Positions 38,200 to 53,380 of a DNA stretch of 64,000 nt are shown here, one piece after another. The DNA is taken from assembly GCA_008933995.1 (NCBI GenBank), contig WARS01000032.1:3179001-3243000 (forward strand). The letters are read 5' to 3'. The position numbers and the translations under genes are program-made. The notes below the pieces were generated by a model that saw nothing but the letters and a program-made list of their open reading frames with translations, was not told where the DNA came from and searched no databases. The DNA is from Datnioides undecimradiatus. Lineage: Eukaryota > Chordata > Actinopteri > Lobotiformes > Datnioididae. Positions within the stretch are counted from its first letter, which is position 1, and each line of letters begins with the position of its first letter.

Positions 38200-40468
38200 G
38201 TAGGACCCGAGGCGAGCTGTTCCCGTCTGTCTCCGTGTTTTTACGCTTTTTACGCTGGGGTTGCGGTGCACTCCTCACCGAAAAAAGAAAAGAAAATACG
38301 CCAACGTAGGAGAGCTGCGGTGAAAAGAGTTGCTTTTTGAACAAGATAGCCCAGATATTCGGCCCAGCTTGCGTTTCTGCCACTGTCTGTTTGACTTGTT
38401 TGAATTTCTTGTCTCGAAATGGTCTGGGGCTGCAGTTTGAGGGCACGAAACAACAAGTTCCAAACTTCTGCCTAAATATTTAATGAACTCCTATTGTAAC
38501 CTCAGCCCGCAGGTGTAGCATCTATACCATAACAGCCTGTGTGGTGTCCTGTTTTCATGAGCAATTTGACTTTGTGGAAACAGCTTCTGGTTTGTTTGTT
38601 TGTTTGTTCGTTGATGTTTGAGGGACAAAAACTGATTTTGTTTGTTTTGTTTTGAAGGTTCTGAAATAAAGACAAAAGTTCGCATAGCCAAATGAATTTA
38701 AGAGATGTGGGTGGGGGGAGAAAGACAGAGAGTGGGTGTTAATTGCTCCTGCATTGTTCTGTCAACTCATTGAGTTTAAATTGTGCTGTGCATGAGGCCA
38801 CAGGGAACACTGTGAAGTGATGTAACGGCGTGTACACGATCCACTTCTGGCTTTACATAACTGAGCTCCCGGCAGTGATATCATAATTTAGGTTGAAGGG
38901 TGCCTCACAGAAATAAACTGGTGTTTGCTTGCGTGAAGTGAGAGCATCTTGACAATAAATATAGTTGCGTAACAGTTGTTGATTGTTGAGTACTTGGCTC
39001 TTACAGTAAATGTTTCAAAGGCTACATTTAACGTGAGAAAAAAACAAAAAGCTCTATTTCAGTAGTCGAGGTGAAGGTTCTTCATTAAACATAATTGTTG
39101 CATGGGGCAGGATGTATATGTGAAAGTGGGGGAGGTTTCACTAAGGTACTGGTCCTTGTTTTCTCATGCACACTTTCTCTCTTGTGTCTTGAATGCAGCC
39201 AGGACTTTTGAATATTTTACGTGTAAAGTGTTTATTTTCCACGTTCTATTCATACATTCATGAAAGTGGGAGTGCAGAGTCGACAGCGGTACAGCAGATC
39301 CTTAACCACGTTCAGATCAGAAAAAGAGGTGGAGGGTTTGCATGAGCTCTTTTGAAGGTTGAGAGGAAATCAGATGTCAGACTTGAAAAAGGAAGCACGC
39401 ATATATGCTCATCTGCACATGAGGGTAACCCACAGTTTTCAGGAGGCACATGCAACAATTATTTCACCTTTGTCAGTGAAAAAGAGGAATGCATCTTTAT
39501 TCCCTCTGAGACGGCCTTGACTTCTTCTCTTTTCTCAGTATGCCCAGCTTGTGCAAACACCATTTCCTCCTGGATGGGGAGCTTGGTGGAAAATATACTC
39601 TCCCCCCCATCAGCGCCTCAGCAATGACCTTGCTCGTTGGTAATATCAGTTTCAAATGCGAATGCCAGCCAGCGTGTCTACTCCTTTAATGATGTGGAGA
39701 CAGAGGCAGAGAGAGAAGAGAATACGGTAGCATAGGAAGCTAAAGAAGCACATCTGAGATTTGAACTCCTTAGCCCTCTGGACTGCAACATCTCTGCTGC
39801 TGACAGTAGAGGGTTTTGATGCACTTAGGCAATGTGTTGCACTCGGCTCCTTATCCAGCTTGGATCTGAAGATATATGTGAATAAATCCAAGCTATCTCA
39901 TCTTCTTCTCCATTAAGGCATGCTGCTGTCTTCATTAGGACCGTCATTACAGGCTTGGGAAATGCACCATATTCTTTATCTGATACACAGTCACTGTCAG
40001 TAGCTTTTGTTGAGCCTCTGCTGCAAACAACCCCTGCACATTGTTGCTTATTTCGATACTTTAAAGGCAACTAGGGAAACTGCCACCACACAATGTTTTG
40101 CTACTCTAAGTCTCAGATTGTTGATCATATCTCCTCCATGACTGACCTTGCTGCTTTCTTCAACTTCAACTCATTGTCTCGTTCAAGGTAGCAGCAGGGT
40201 AACAGTGGGGGCTGGTGTTGTCATCTAAAACACAAGTGCCCATCCAGACTGAGGGGATCATAGGTGACTCATGCAGTACAGAAAGACCTCTCATTAATTG
40301 GATGAGATTTGCAGACCTACAGTACATCCAGTGTCTAAAATACCCCCCCCATGCTATATCTATTTGGTCCACACATAATTATTCTGAGAGGATAATAGGT
40401 CTCTTATGTTCTCTTAAACTCAAAATGGATTTAATTTTCTAGGACATTTGAAGAAAACATTCAAGTTT

Positions 40469-40518
40469 AAAAAATAAATAAATAAATAAATAAATAAATT
40501 AAAATAAAATAAAATAAA
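40469..40518. repeat. (AAAT)n then (AAAAT)n tract
   Basis: About seven AAAT units followed by three AAAAT units, a compound A-rich microsatellite. It could be an old poly-A tail of a retroposon, but no retroposon body is recognised next to it. Confidence 0.9.
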
Positions 40519-41889
40519 GAATGAAAAACACAGCAAGGGTTACTTCCAGCTGATCTGCACTTGAGTGATTCAGCTCCAGTCGTGTTGTTGTGTGCTGCAG
40601 TTCTTCTGATGATTAAAAGATACTGTGCCAGTTTGGTCCAGAGGCAGGCAGTAATTCATATCCTCCTTTTGCTCATTCTTGCCTTTTTCGAGTCAATAGA
40701 GTCTGCAGGAGTTAACACCGCCTCAGTCTTACTTTTCTTATCACCCTTGCAGTTCCACATACTCAGTACCGCATGTTATTAATTCGTACAAAGACCAACA
40801 AAACGCCACACAAAGCCACAGAAACATCTACTGATAACTTGATGTTGAGTCTTTTTTTTTTGTCACAACGACTCACTGTTCTCCACTTTTATGGATCTCT
40901 TCACACACATCCTGATCTCAGAAGCATACGCTCAAATATTCATTTATTCTACACAGATTGGGCGGGATTTCCTTCCCATCTGTTTTGGGGATTATTTCAA
41001 ATAATTAACTACAGAAACGGTCACCCAGGAAATCAACACACTTTCAATAATGGCAACACACCACAACACAGATATATCAAGACACACTGGTTGCCGTGCT
41101 ATGGTTTCCTTTGTCAGGGTAACATTATAGATGAAAATCTGGAGTTGCCAAATCACAGGCTCATTAATGTGAACTGCCCAGGCTGCAAATGTTAAACAAA
41201 GACACTATTAAAACAACAAGAACAGTGTGTTTTGTTAGGATGGTATGATAATATTTGATTGTTGTAGTCCCACCACTCTGTCTCAGTGATCACTTTACTA
41301 CAGAGTGAGATTTCAAGCTTCTCAAACTTGCCTCTGATTTGAAATTAAAACTCTTCATCCCCACCTGATGCTAAATGTTGGAGGACTGCACTGCTGCACA
41401 AATGAGCAACTGGCTGTGGATAAACAATTAGCTCCCATGCCAAAGTTTGAAAATGACAAAGCAGTGGTGACGTTATTAAATGATTTTGCAGAAAGCTTTG
41501 TGATCACGTAACCAATTACTTTCTTTGTGTCTTTGCTGTAATTACTGAATTATTCCTTTCTACCTTTTTTGCTACCAGATAGAAGATTCTGCTGTTTGTG
41601 TTTCTGTTTGTTTTATAACCTCTTGCACACACACTGAGTGTGTTTCTGTATGTTCTTAGCCAGATGTTGATGAATCCTTGACTTGTTCCATGATGTTTAT
41701 GTTTACGGCTATAGGGTGGATTGTGATGAAACCACATACAGACATTAGCGTCCCCGATATGATGAAATATATTGAATTTGAAGAACGCTGGATTTTTCAT
41801 GTAGCTCCTTTATCTGGTCAAAATTGTATGTTTAGTGATCAAAAGCCTGGAAAGCTAATTGACATTTCCCTAATTTCCATCGTCATCGG

Positions 41890-42003
41890 CTTTGTGATAA
41901 GTGCTAATTAGCAAATATTAATGTTCAAACACCCTCTGCAAAAATAAAGCATGGTAAACATAATACCTGCTCAACATGAGCATGTGAGCACGCGAGCATT
42001 ATT
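41890..42003 (+). repeat. degenerate teleost repeat fragment
   Basis: GTGCTAATTAGCAAATATTAATG, CATGGTAAACATAATACCTGCTCAACATGAGCATGTGAGCA follow the middle part of the family also seen at 28100-28310, carrying a different portion of it. Confidence 0.55.
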
Positions 42004-42070
42004 TGATTCTGTATGTTTGTTCTTGTTTGAAATCATACTAAAAGACATCCAGGTAGAGACAGACAGGTGT

Positions 42071-42131
42071 CACACACACACACACACACACACACACGCT
42101 CTCTCTCTTTTTTCCACACACACACACACAC
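42071..42131. repeat. interrupted (CA)n microsatellite
   Basis: Two CA tracts (42071-42098 and about 42116-42131) separated by a CT run. Confidence 0.92.
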
Positions 42132-45100
42132 GCTTAGAAGATATAGAATAGAGCCCTCAGAGCGCCTCCCACTCCAGTCTGGTAATGTATCCGTTCTGAC
42201 AATAAGACGAGTGCAGCACTTATGATATTTTTAAATGAGACACGCTGGCTGGGTGTAATTTAATTTAAGATTGTCAACATACAGAATACTGTAGCTGACT
42301 GGAAGAATTTAAGTATCTGTGCCATGGAAGAGAAAAAGCATCTCATCAGATATTGAATAATTTATTCCCATGTGAAATCAGATAATGGAATAAAAGGCAG
42401 CGACCTAAATCATTTAATATTATTTTGACTTGTTGTGAAAGAACAACACAATGCACTTGTCTTCTTCTCACTTACCATACCAATATATCAGTGGTGCTAC
42501 TAGAAATACTACTGCGAATTACAACTGCAACCATCACCAACACCATCACTGCTACTACTACTACTTTTCATTCAGAAAAGTACAAAACTTTCAATACAGT
42601 ATTTGTTCAAAGCTATACTACTCAGTATTTTTATTTTTACAATCTGTGTACTCTGAAAGGAGTTGCTTGATAAACCTACAGAGAATTATTATCCACATCT
42701 CCTCAGCACTGTAGAGAGCTTTAGCAACTTTCAGCTCATTGTTTTGGTTTTACAGCCTTCCCTGGTTTAGTTGACTCTTATTAATTCAGCAATAATGCAT
42801 GAGTGGTCAATCTCATTAACTTAAAGAAGGAAATCATACTGCTCTAAAGAATTCAAACTTAAAAACCTTAGATTTAATTATAATGTGACTCGAGCTGGAC
42901 TCCATCATCTAACACCAAGAAGTCTGCTAAATTTGGATTAGGAAAAATTGTTGGGTGATTGTGTTTCTTTACTGCAGAGTTGTTCTCAGTTAAGTGGAGC
43001 TTTGCAGAAGGATTTATAACTGCTTTGCTACTTGCTGGCTGATCACAGTGCGGAAGGTTTGAACTGTTTTGCTGTAAAGGTACCTTTGCAGGTAATGATA
43101 AAGTTCCTCAGTGCTTTCATTTCTCTTTTGTTAAGCAACTGCTAAGAACACCACTGGTGTTAAACATAAGCTTTAATGTGGCTTTAATTCATTAATTATT
43201 CTCAAATTACAACAGCAACAAAACTTTTTTCTGGTTTTTCTTCAACACCTTTCCCATTTATTTCAATACATGCCACAATATGATGTGTAATTTACTGCAC
43301 TGTTTTTTGAGCCATATGTGCTGATCTACAGAGTTTGGTTTACAGGGAACCCAAAGAGCGTGCGGACATGTACTGATTCGTGCATGTGCTTAATTCGAAT
43401 TTTCTGCTTACCTTTGCTTATCAGCGTTGATCTCTTATCGACAAACATGTCTGCAGGTTACAATAGCTCATCCAAACAACATTCAGCTTTCCTTGTGTGA
43501 CTCCGGCTCAGAGTAACCCGTGTGTTACACATTTTCCGAAGTGGACAAAGACAGGCTGGACAGACAGAGAAAGGCTTGTGCCCTACTATCCATGGACCAA
43601 AAGCCAGCTGGCATGAATTCTTAATCTCACTCATGAATGCCCATAATTTATTGATGCTGTTCCAGAGGAAAAGTTTACCCTCATGTCCAAAGGCTACTGC
43701 CTCACTCTCGAGTTTTACTGTTGTCAGACAGCGACTACGTTACAGCAGAGTGATATATCATGTGTCGAGTGTCCGATGTCTTTAGTCAGCTGAAGTTTGC
43801 TTTCGTTTCAAATGTCTCTGCTCCCCTCGTGTCATATTTGAGAGTGTCTTGTCTTGTTTTCTGACTCCTGAGTTAATTTTCATGAGCCCCACGGGCACAT
43901 TTCCCGCATGACACTCAGCAGTAATGTTAGTCCCCACTGTACTGTACAGCAGCCGGCACCATTTTCACTGCAAATCTGACTCAAATGACTCTCTTGGTTC
44001 CCTTGGAAACCAGGTGCTCAGAGATCAGGAAAGATCCATTTCACACTTCAGCAGCGAGACAAAGAGATGGTCAGACAAAGGGAAAGTGGGAGGGAGAGAG
44101 GATTAAAGAGAGAGAGTGGGGGGGGATAAAGGAAGCTTGACCTCAAAAGATGCTTCAATCACATAGCCCCTTTGTCATGAAATAGAATGAAAATAGAAAC
44201 AAATGGATTGAAAAAAATGCGTTGCTTCCTCTCGTGGGACTTTCTACCCTTAAGAGTCATCAGTGCCAAAATGCACACGGTCTGTTTAGATGCTGCGTCT
44301 GCAGAGACGAGGGTGAAAATGGCTCCGGTTCTCATTTATTGATGCAGCTTTTATTGTTATCAGCTGTAAGGCATGCATGGCTGCTCTTCACACAGGCTAA
44401 CAGAGGTAGATGGCTTAATGCAGACAGACAGTAATATTTCACTGTGTCTGAAAACCCTGCCAAAGGTCAACATTTGCCTCCTTGCACAGATGCACTTTTT
44501 GCCTTGTTAAGAATTCCTAAGAGAAGCCAGCATCCAGGGGATACTGAAGTTTACAGCACCAAAGTTTGTTATAAACTTAAACACAGTGAGCATCAGGGAA
44601 AACAAATGATCTCATCTGTAGCTGGATCCTGTACGTCTCTTTAGGGTTTTAATTTGCTGGAAACAACGGAGGTCTTGATGATTTTCATACATTTTATGTG
44701 AGTGAATTCAGCCTTCAGAGTTTGGAGCTCCCTGTTCATTTGTGGTTGAGTAAGTGGGTGAAATGTTCCACATTTCACACAGGGATAAAGCAGTCTGCAG
44801 GGATAAAGCAACCAGAGCAAAGACACTGTAATAACAGTGGATTGTCAGTCTTCTGCCCTCAGCTAAATGTGTCTATTCAGCCTATGCAGCAGTTGTAAGA
44901 CAACTGTGACATTGTATATTTCCCTGCTCATTACCCGGTTTCCTAGCTTATCACGTTTTCATATTTACATGTTATACACTGTGTAAGTTATGGTGTTAAT
45001 GTTAAGCAGTTAATACGTTACCTGCTGACTACATAGCCATCCATTAAGTCATTTTTGTATCTTTCGTTCTAGTTTCACTCCAATTCAATGCTGTCATCCT

Positions 45101-45689
45101 GACTTATTTACTGTGAGAGAAGTCATTAAAGGAGCAAGCACGCTCACTTCCTGGCTCTTGAAAAGGAGTTTGGCTGGCTGTTTATCTATGTTAACACTCC
45201 AGGAGTAAAACACATAGGGAGAACAGTACAGTCAGTGCTATTTTAAAACACACGGTGCTGCTTTTGAGTCGAGGTTGTTAATACATGGATTCAGCGTGGG
45301 AGCAGGTTGTTGTGTCTTTAAGCAGGAAGACAAGACTTTAATTAATTAACCAAAAGAAACAAAATCCAGGTACTTGGTAGAAACAAGTTTTAGAATTAAA
45401 AGAAGGTTTAACCAGTGAAACTTCCTCAGGAATTTACTGACACTGATGTGGTTTTTGATCACCAAAACCTTTCAGAGAGTGTTGGCATATCAGCTTCATT
45501 TTCAAACTCAATACTTAATGTTTTACCAGAGAATTAAATATGATAGTCTCATCATATTACTGCAACAGAAGCCAATGGAGAAGCCTCACAAAAGATTAAA
45601 AAAAACAGCCTGAAAATGATGCAAAATCATGGTCTTGTAAGATTTAACTTTTTTGGTAAAGACAACAAAATACATGCATACAGCATGGT

Positions 45690-45970
45690 AACTGTAAGGA
45701 CATTTACTCAAGTATTGTATGCACAATTTTGAGGTACTTTATTTGAGTATTTCATTTAATGCTTTATTTCTACTTCACTATATTTCAGAGAATAACAGCT
45801 GTAACCTGTACTACACTATGCTGATTTGACAGCTTTATTTACTTGTATCGTCAGACATCCAGGGTAATAATACAGAATGTAATGTAATAATCTGTGTGAT
45901 AAATATTCATCATTACAATAATTAAGTTACCCTGCAGTATATAAAGTGCTTAAAATTAGCCATCATACCT
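45690..45970 (-). repeat. degenerate teleost interspersed repeat, reverse copy
   Basis: GGACATTTACTCAAGTATTG, then TTTTGAGGTACTTTATTTGAG, then TTCTACTTCACTATATTTCAGAG, then GACAGCTTTATTTACTTGTA, then GCAGTATATAAAGTGCTTAAAATTAGC are the reverse-complement order of the family at 22350-22990. The two copies lie in opposite orientation about 23 kb apart. Ends are approximate. Confidence 0.65.
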
Positions 45971-46070
45971 TAGACAAGTGAGGGTTACAAATTTATACAT
46001 CAATAATCCCTTCATTCAAATCAGGTTTCACTTTTTTAAATGCCTACTTAATTAGAGCTGCTTGGCAAAG

Positions 46071-46106
46071 CACACACTCACACACACACTCACACACACA
46101 CACACC
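46071..46106. repeat. interrupted (CA)n microsatellite
   Basis: CA units interrupted by CT (CACACTCACACACACACT and so on) over about 36 bp. Confidence 0.9.
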
Positions 46107-48791
46107 TTTTCTATTTGTGTATTAGGGGGGTCTGTGTCTGACCATTTTTGTAATGTTCCTAAACTGACAATCTGACATTGGCAGCCACTTCACGCTGTGA
46201 TTGGCCAGCTGAGCGGAGGTGAGAAAGCAGCCAGGGTTTGAACTTTTCTCTCTGGCTCCCTTTTTCCATTCTTGACATTTCTGTCACTTTAAATGTGAAC
46301 ATGCAAGTACAACACTATGAATGACCTCCACGTTGTTATTCTCATAATGTCTCCAAATCATATTCCTTTATTTACACATGAAAAGCATTTGCTTTCAAAA
46401 TGGTCGGACAACACATTGTATAAACTTCTGTATGACCATGAACCGATGCTCAGGCAATTAAACCATCTTTGTCTGACACTAACAGGGGTTTCAAACTGCC
46501 TGATTCAGATGTGAAAGCATAAAAAAAAAGTAATTTGCAGCTTAACCTACAGTAACTATTGTCAAACATCGTGTCTGCAACAGCTTTGGCTAATGCAGTG
46601 AGTGGTTTAAATGGCAGCGACAACCGTCCTGACAGCTCTGTTGACCACTGCTTAGCTTGTCTCTGCAAGCACCATAAACATCGATCACGTCTTTCTCAAG
46701 TCGGTGTCATGTATCCAGGAATATTGACACTGAAGGTTAATGGTCGTATCCATTTCAACTGAATGCTGTTTTTATTGAGGATTTCACAGCGAAAAAGGCA
46801 AACGTCCCACAGTATTTGATTGTTTATTGATTTGAATTGTGGAAAAGCTCCCTGACCTCTGATTGAATAATTGGGTGTCTGTTTACAGAAATGCCAAGCA
46901 CCGGGAAGCTACTCCTGCTTGTCAAGTTGTCTGCATCCTACATTTCCTCAGTCTGAGTTAGCCCACAGGGCCTGTGGGAGATGTATTTAAGATGTGAAAA
47001 GTTGGCTGTCTGAAATAATTTTACCTTATGCCTCTTGTGCTCCAGTACAATGAGCATGCTGAATTTGTCACGGGTGGAAAAAAACCCCCCACTGGTACTG
47101 AATATTTACTCACATGCCTCCCAGGCTGGCATCAAAGTGTCAGGAAATATTCTGCTGAGAGACACTTTTCCTCTGTTATGTGGCGCAGATCCAGCTGTCA
47201 CATTTATAGATCTGTGCCTCTCTGTCAGGTACAGGCTGCACTGAACTGGATTCTGGACTGGACTGCACTCAAATCACCTGCCCGCGCTAAATGCTTTTTC
47301 TTTTCAGTGCAGATATACAGAAAAAACAAGTAAGCAGATGCAGAAACAAGGCTGTTATCTGCATGCCTGTCAGACCATCTTATTGTTTTATCTCTGGCTC
47401 GGTCAGAGGTCTGCAGTGATTGTTGATATCAAAGCAACCTCAACAGCATGTCTTTCCCATTAGAGTATGATAACACAGGGACATTAATATCTCATGAATC
47501 CACTATACAAGTTCATACACCTTATCGTGAAAATCCTTACCTCTGCAGCAATAAATCAGCTTATTGATGTGCCTGCTGTTTTTCTATGTGTGCTCACTGC
47601 CTTCAGTATTGATTCGCCTCGCTGGGAGACAAACTGTGCAGAGACAGTAGCTGCACAGGCAGTTGAAATGCACACACACACACTCACACACACAGGTACA
47701 CCTTAAACATTTAAACAAAAGCTAACTTGCAATGAAGCAATCTAAAGTTTTTAAAAGATTAAAAAAAGGATCATCTCTTTCTAAGAGTTGAGGCGCTTGT
47801 TTCACTCTCACACATGCGCACACCCCTCATTAACTTGTGGATGGTTCACTGAGCTGCAGCACTCTGTATAACTTCTTAATGTAGGCTGACAGAGACCAGG
47901 TCTAATTGGTAACAAGGATATCAACAGCTGGACTGATACGGGTGGCTGGAGCTGCTCTCATCCTTCACTGACTGTGACCAGAGAGATTAATGTGCATGTG
48001 TGTGTCTGTAATTAGACAGGAGTTACACTCGACAGAAACACTGGTTTCTGACCTTAACACAGCAATAAATAGTGAAAGTCAGCCCGGAGATCAGGAAGGT
48101 GACCTTCATCTGCAGATAATCCAGAAAACTGGCTGTTCCTGTTTCTTTGTAATGGACACGCTACGTTAAGGACTGGATAATGTGGTGTGTTTGTGCAAGC
48201 CCCAGCAGTTGAATCACAGAGTAAAACTCCCCACTGGGGCTTGTAGATGAAAAAAGTTTAGGATCTGTATGCTGGAGTATCGGCCAGTCTTCAGGGGCAA
48301 CCTGATTGCTGCCTCCCACACTTCTGCAGTTAAAATGCTTTGTATGTCCTGTGTTTTTTTTTTTTTTGCAGTATATGTGTTTCAAATAGCGCTGATTAGC
48401 CATCTACCATCTGCTGGGCTCCGTGAGGAGAGCAGCTCATTATTGTTCCTGTTGCGTCTGCATTGGAGCCGTAGCTCCACTCCAGCTATCAGGCGAAGCT
48501 GTAGGGACTCTTCGTATACGAGCTGCAGGGAGCAGCTGGAGGATGTAGTGTTACTGCACACAAGAGCCTGAGTTGTCAGCATCTGTCTGACAGAGAATGA
48601 GCTGTCCTCTGGCCAGTCTCTGGCTCCAACTGTGACAGCACAAAATACATCAGCCTTATGCACGATGAGATCAAATGCTGTGCAGCCACGTTAAAATAAA
48701 ATACCTAAAGGTCATTGTTCTGGTTGATCCAGCCTGTGGAGACAAATCACTGTTACCTCACTGTTTAAAATGTGATATTGTTTGCGTGTGA

Positions 48792-51098
<2,307 letters not shown>

Positions 51099-51197
51099 GT
51101 GAAGATGACAGCCTTGCCCTTAAGAAGAAAGTCACTATAGAGGATGTTTTTGGGCTAGACCTTCAAATCCATGAACCAGATGCCAAATGGCTCAGCG
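51099..51197 (+). CDS. dpp6: dpp6 shared exon 3: juxtamembrane stalk
   Basis: The first codon is completed across the junction (C+GT, Arg), then the exon reads EDDSLALKKKVTIEDVFGLD and LQIHEPDAKWLS, ending in phase 1 at G|GTGAGT. It encodes the extracellular stretch linking the helix to the beta-propeller. Mammalian DPP6 has AEDNSLSQKKKVTVEDLF and KIHDPEAKWIS at this place, so KKKVT-ED-F and the H-P-AKW pattern are conserved. DPP10 lacks the KKKVT motif, which supports DPP6. The Arg at the junction replaces the Ala of mammals. Confidence 0.96.
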
Positions 51198-52770
51198 GTG
51201 AGTGAGCAGTTTGGCATTTAGCATCTACCTCTCATGTCAGAACACAAAACATATCCAGACACTTTGTGACAGGCGTCGTCGTTGTCCACATCTCAGAAAT
51301 GTACCATCAGTGTCAAAATCTGACTTGCTTTCCTTGAATTGTCCATATAGTCAGAATAGTTGCTGTTTATTGTGACCATTGCAAAATTTCCCAGAAAAGA
51401 ACATAACTCATGAAACCTCAAAACCCATCGGCTATCATCTGATGGTGACTTAGCCTTTGTGATCAATGACCAATGTTTCAGGGCTTCAAATGTAGCCAGC
51501 AACATTTGACTTCCTTCTTTGTGCACCAGTCATTGTTTAGAGTCTGATTAATAACTTGAGACGTGAGGATGGAGCTGGGGAAACTGTTACATTTCTATAA
51601 ACTGATGTCTGCATATGAATGCAAAAAAGTTCAAAAGTGATGATAGCCAGTGAGTCTAGAGATTTACTGGAGTTTAGCCAATGCTTTCTGCCAGGCTGTT
51701 TACCTGCCTGCAACCAAATCCAACTCAAATTTGATTAGTCAACACTACTCAGACTACAAATGGAAACCAGATTGCTTCATATACCAAAATCTTGTCCCTT
51801 GACTACAGATTATATATGCAGATATATGTTTACAAATGACAGAGTATTTAAAAATACACTGTAAAAATAACTTCTGTCTAAAGCTCTACAAATATTATCC
51901 AAGAAAAAGTTGTTAGGAATATTTAAAGGTAGAACCCTTAAATCATTATACAAAGTAGTAAATTTTATTGAGTAGTAACTGTTTCTTTTGTACAGTCTGA
52001 CAAAGTAGAGCAATGGCACAGGGCTAAACACCAAAAAAATAACAATCAAGTGTAAACAGAAGCCATAAAAACATAAAAAGCATCTGATAGTAAAGCTTTG
52101 AATTCCCAAAGGGAAACGTAGCTTTTCTGTACAACCAAACCATGTAAAGGTGTATAATACCTGAAGCTCCACTAAGATTAATGTATGTACATACATGGGA
52201 TATCTAAGGACAAGTATTTACTGGATAACAAAAGAGAAGAGATGTAAGCTTTAAGAAGCTTTATCAATGAAAACGAGCAATGAAACATAAAATACACTTT
52301 GTCTCATGAAACAAACACACTTTTTTAACTTACCTGTTTCTAAAGGTGGTGTAAATGTAAATGTACCTCTGTGCAGCTGTGCACATGGAGATCTCTGCTT
52401 TTGAAAACACGAAATAATGTAAAAAACATTACGTTTATTAAAAAAACATCAGAGCTCTATTGGGATTATTTTTTACCATAATTGCCATCATTCTCTTTCA
52501 GAAAGGACACAGATGGTATGTAACATCATGTAGATGCATATGAACTCAGAGATTTTTTTTTTCTTGTCTCTGTGGCAAACAAAACGCTCCAATTTCCAAG
52601 CTCATCTGGTATGCTCTACAAATTCAGCATGTTGTGTACGAGGCATTCAGTAAGATGGTCTAAATTGAACAGATGTACAATAGAGTGGGTTTGCTGTGGC
52701 CTCTCTAACCTTGACAAAGTAGAGTAGTGAGCTGCCACCTGAGCTCATAAATGCTGGATCAGCTGACTCA

Positions 52771-52783
52771 GTGCCCCCTGGTG
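52771..52783 (-). promoter_or_regulatory. CTCF-like motif
   Basis: The minus strand reads CACCAGGGGGCAC, a close match to the vertebrate CTCF core. It lies in intron 3; occupancy is unknown. Confidence 0.45.
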
Positions 52784-53328
52784 TTCAACAGGAAAACTGC
52801 TGGACATATGTTTCAGCTTCTGCATGAGAAACTGAGTCAGTCATCCCTGATTCTCAGACGGATGATTGGATTTAAGTGTGAACTGTCTGAATATGTGGTA
52901 TTCTGTGTTGGCAAAACGACTACTACAAATGGAACTTGTAGTTATTAATTACACTTGATTCTTGAGTCTCTGTTCATGTTTTCTTGTCTATGAATGTGTT
53001 CATTCATCCAAGGGAGTAAAATGCTTTCTTACCAAACTTTTCAAGTTAAAAAGCTCCCCAGTTATCAAACTAAGAGGACACGGTAGAGGTACTTTTGTTT
53101 CTGGTGTTTTTCACTGTTTGAGTTGATATACAGAGCAAATATTGTTAACCAAGCTATATACTTTTATATTGTCCAAAAAACACAGTGTTCCACTTACAGT
53201 GACAATTTGTTGTCAAACACCTGTTTCCAAAATTAAAAATGATCTAATAGTTGCTTTGGTTCTGATGTTTTTTCTCCAGGTACTCCACCAATACCAAATA
53301 TTAAATGTTGTCATAACTCCAGCCATCT

Positions 53329-53331
53329 ATC

Positions 53332-53365
<34 letters not shown>

Positions 53366-53380
53366 CAGATAGACAGATAG
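53329..53380. repeat. (GATA)n/(GACA)n microsatellite
   Basis: About ten GATA units ending in mixed GACA/GATA units, over about 50 bp. Confidence 0.96.

Noticed and set aside
40773-41195. 140-codon plus-strand open frame, the longest in the window
   Set aside because: The translation has no domain, signal peptide or membrane pattern that I recognise and resembles chance reading of AT-rich intron.
51810-52196. 128-codon minus-strand frame rich in Phe, Leu and Tyr, looking like a membrane protein
   Set aside because: The hydrophobicity comes from A-rich sequence on the plus strand read backwards; no topology or family pattern holds up.
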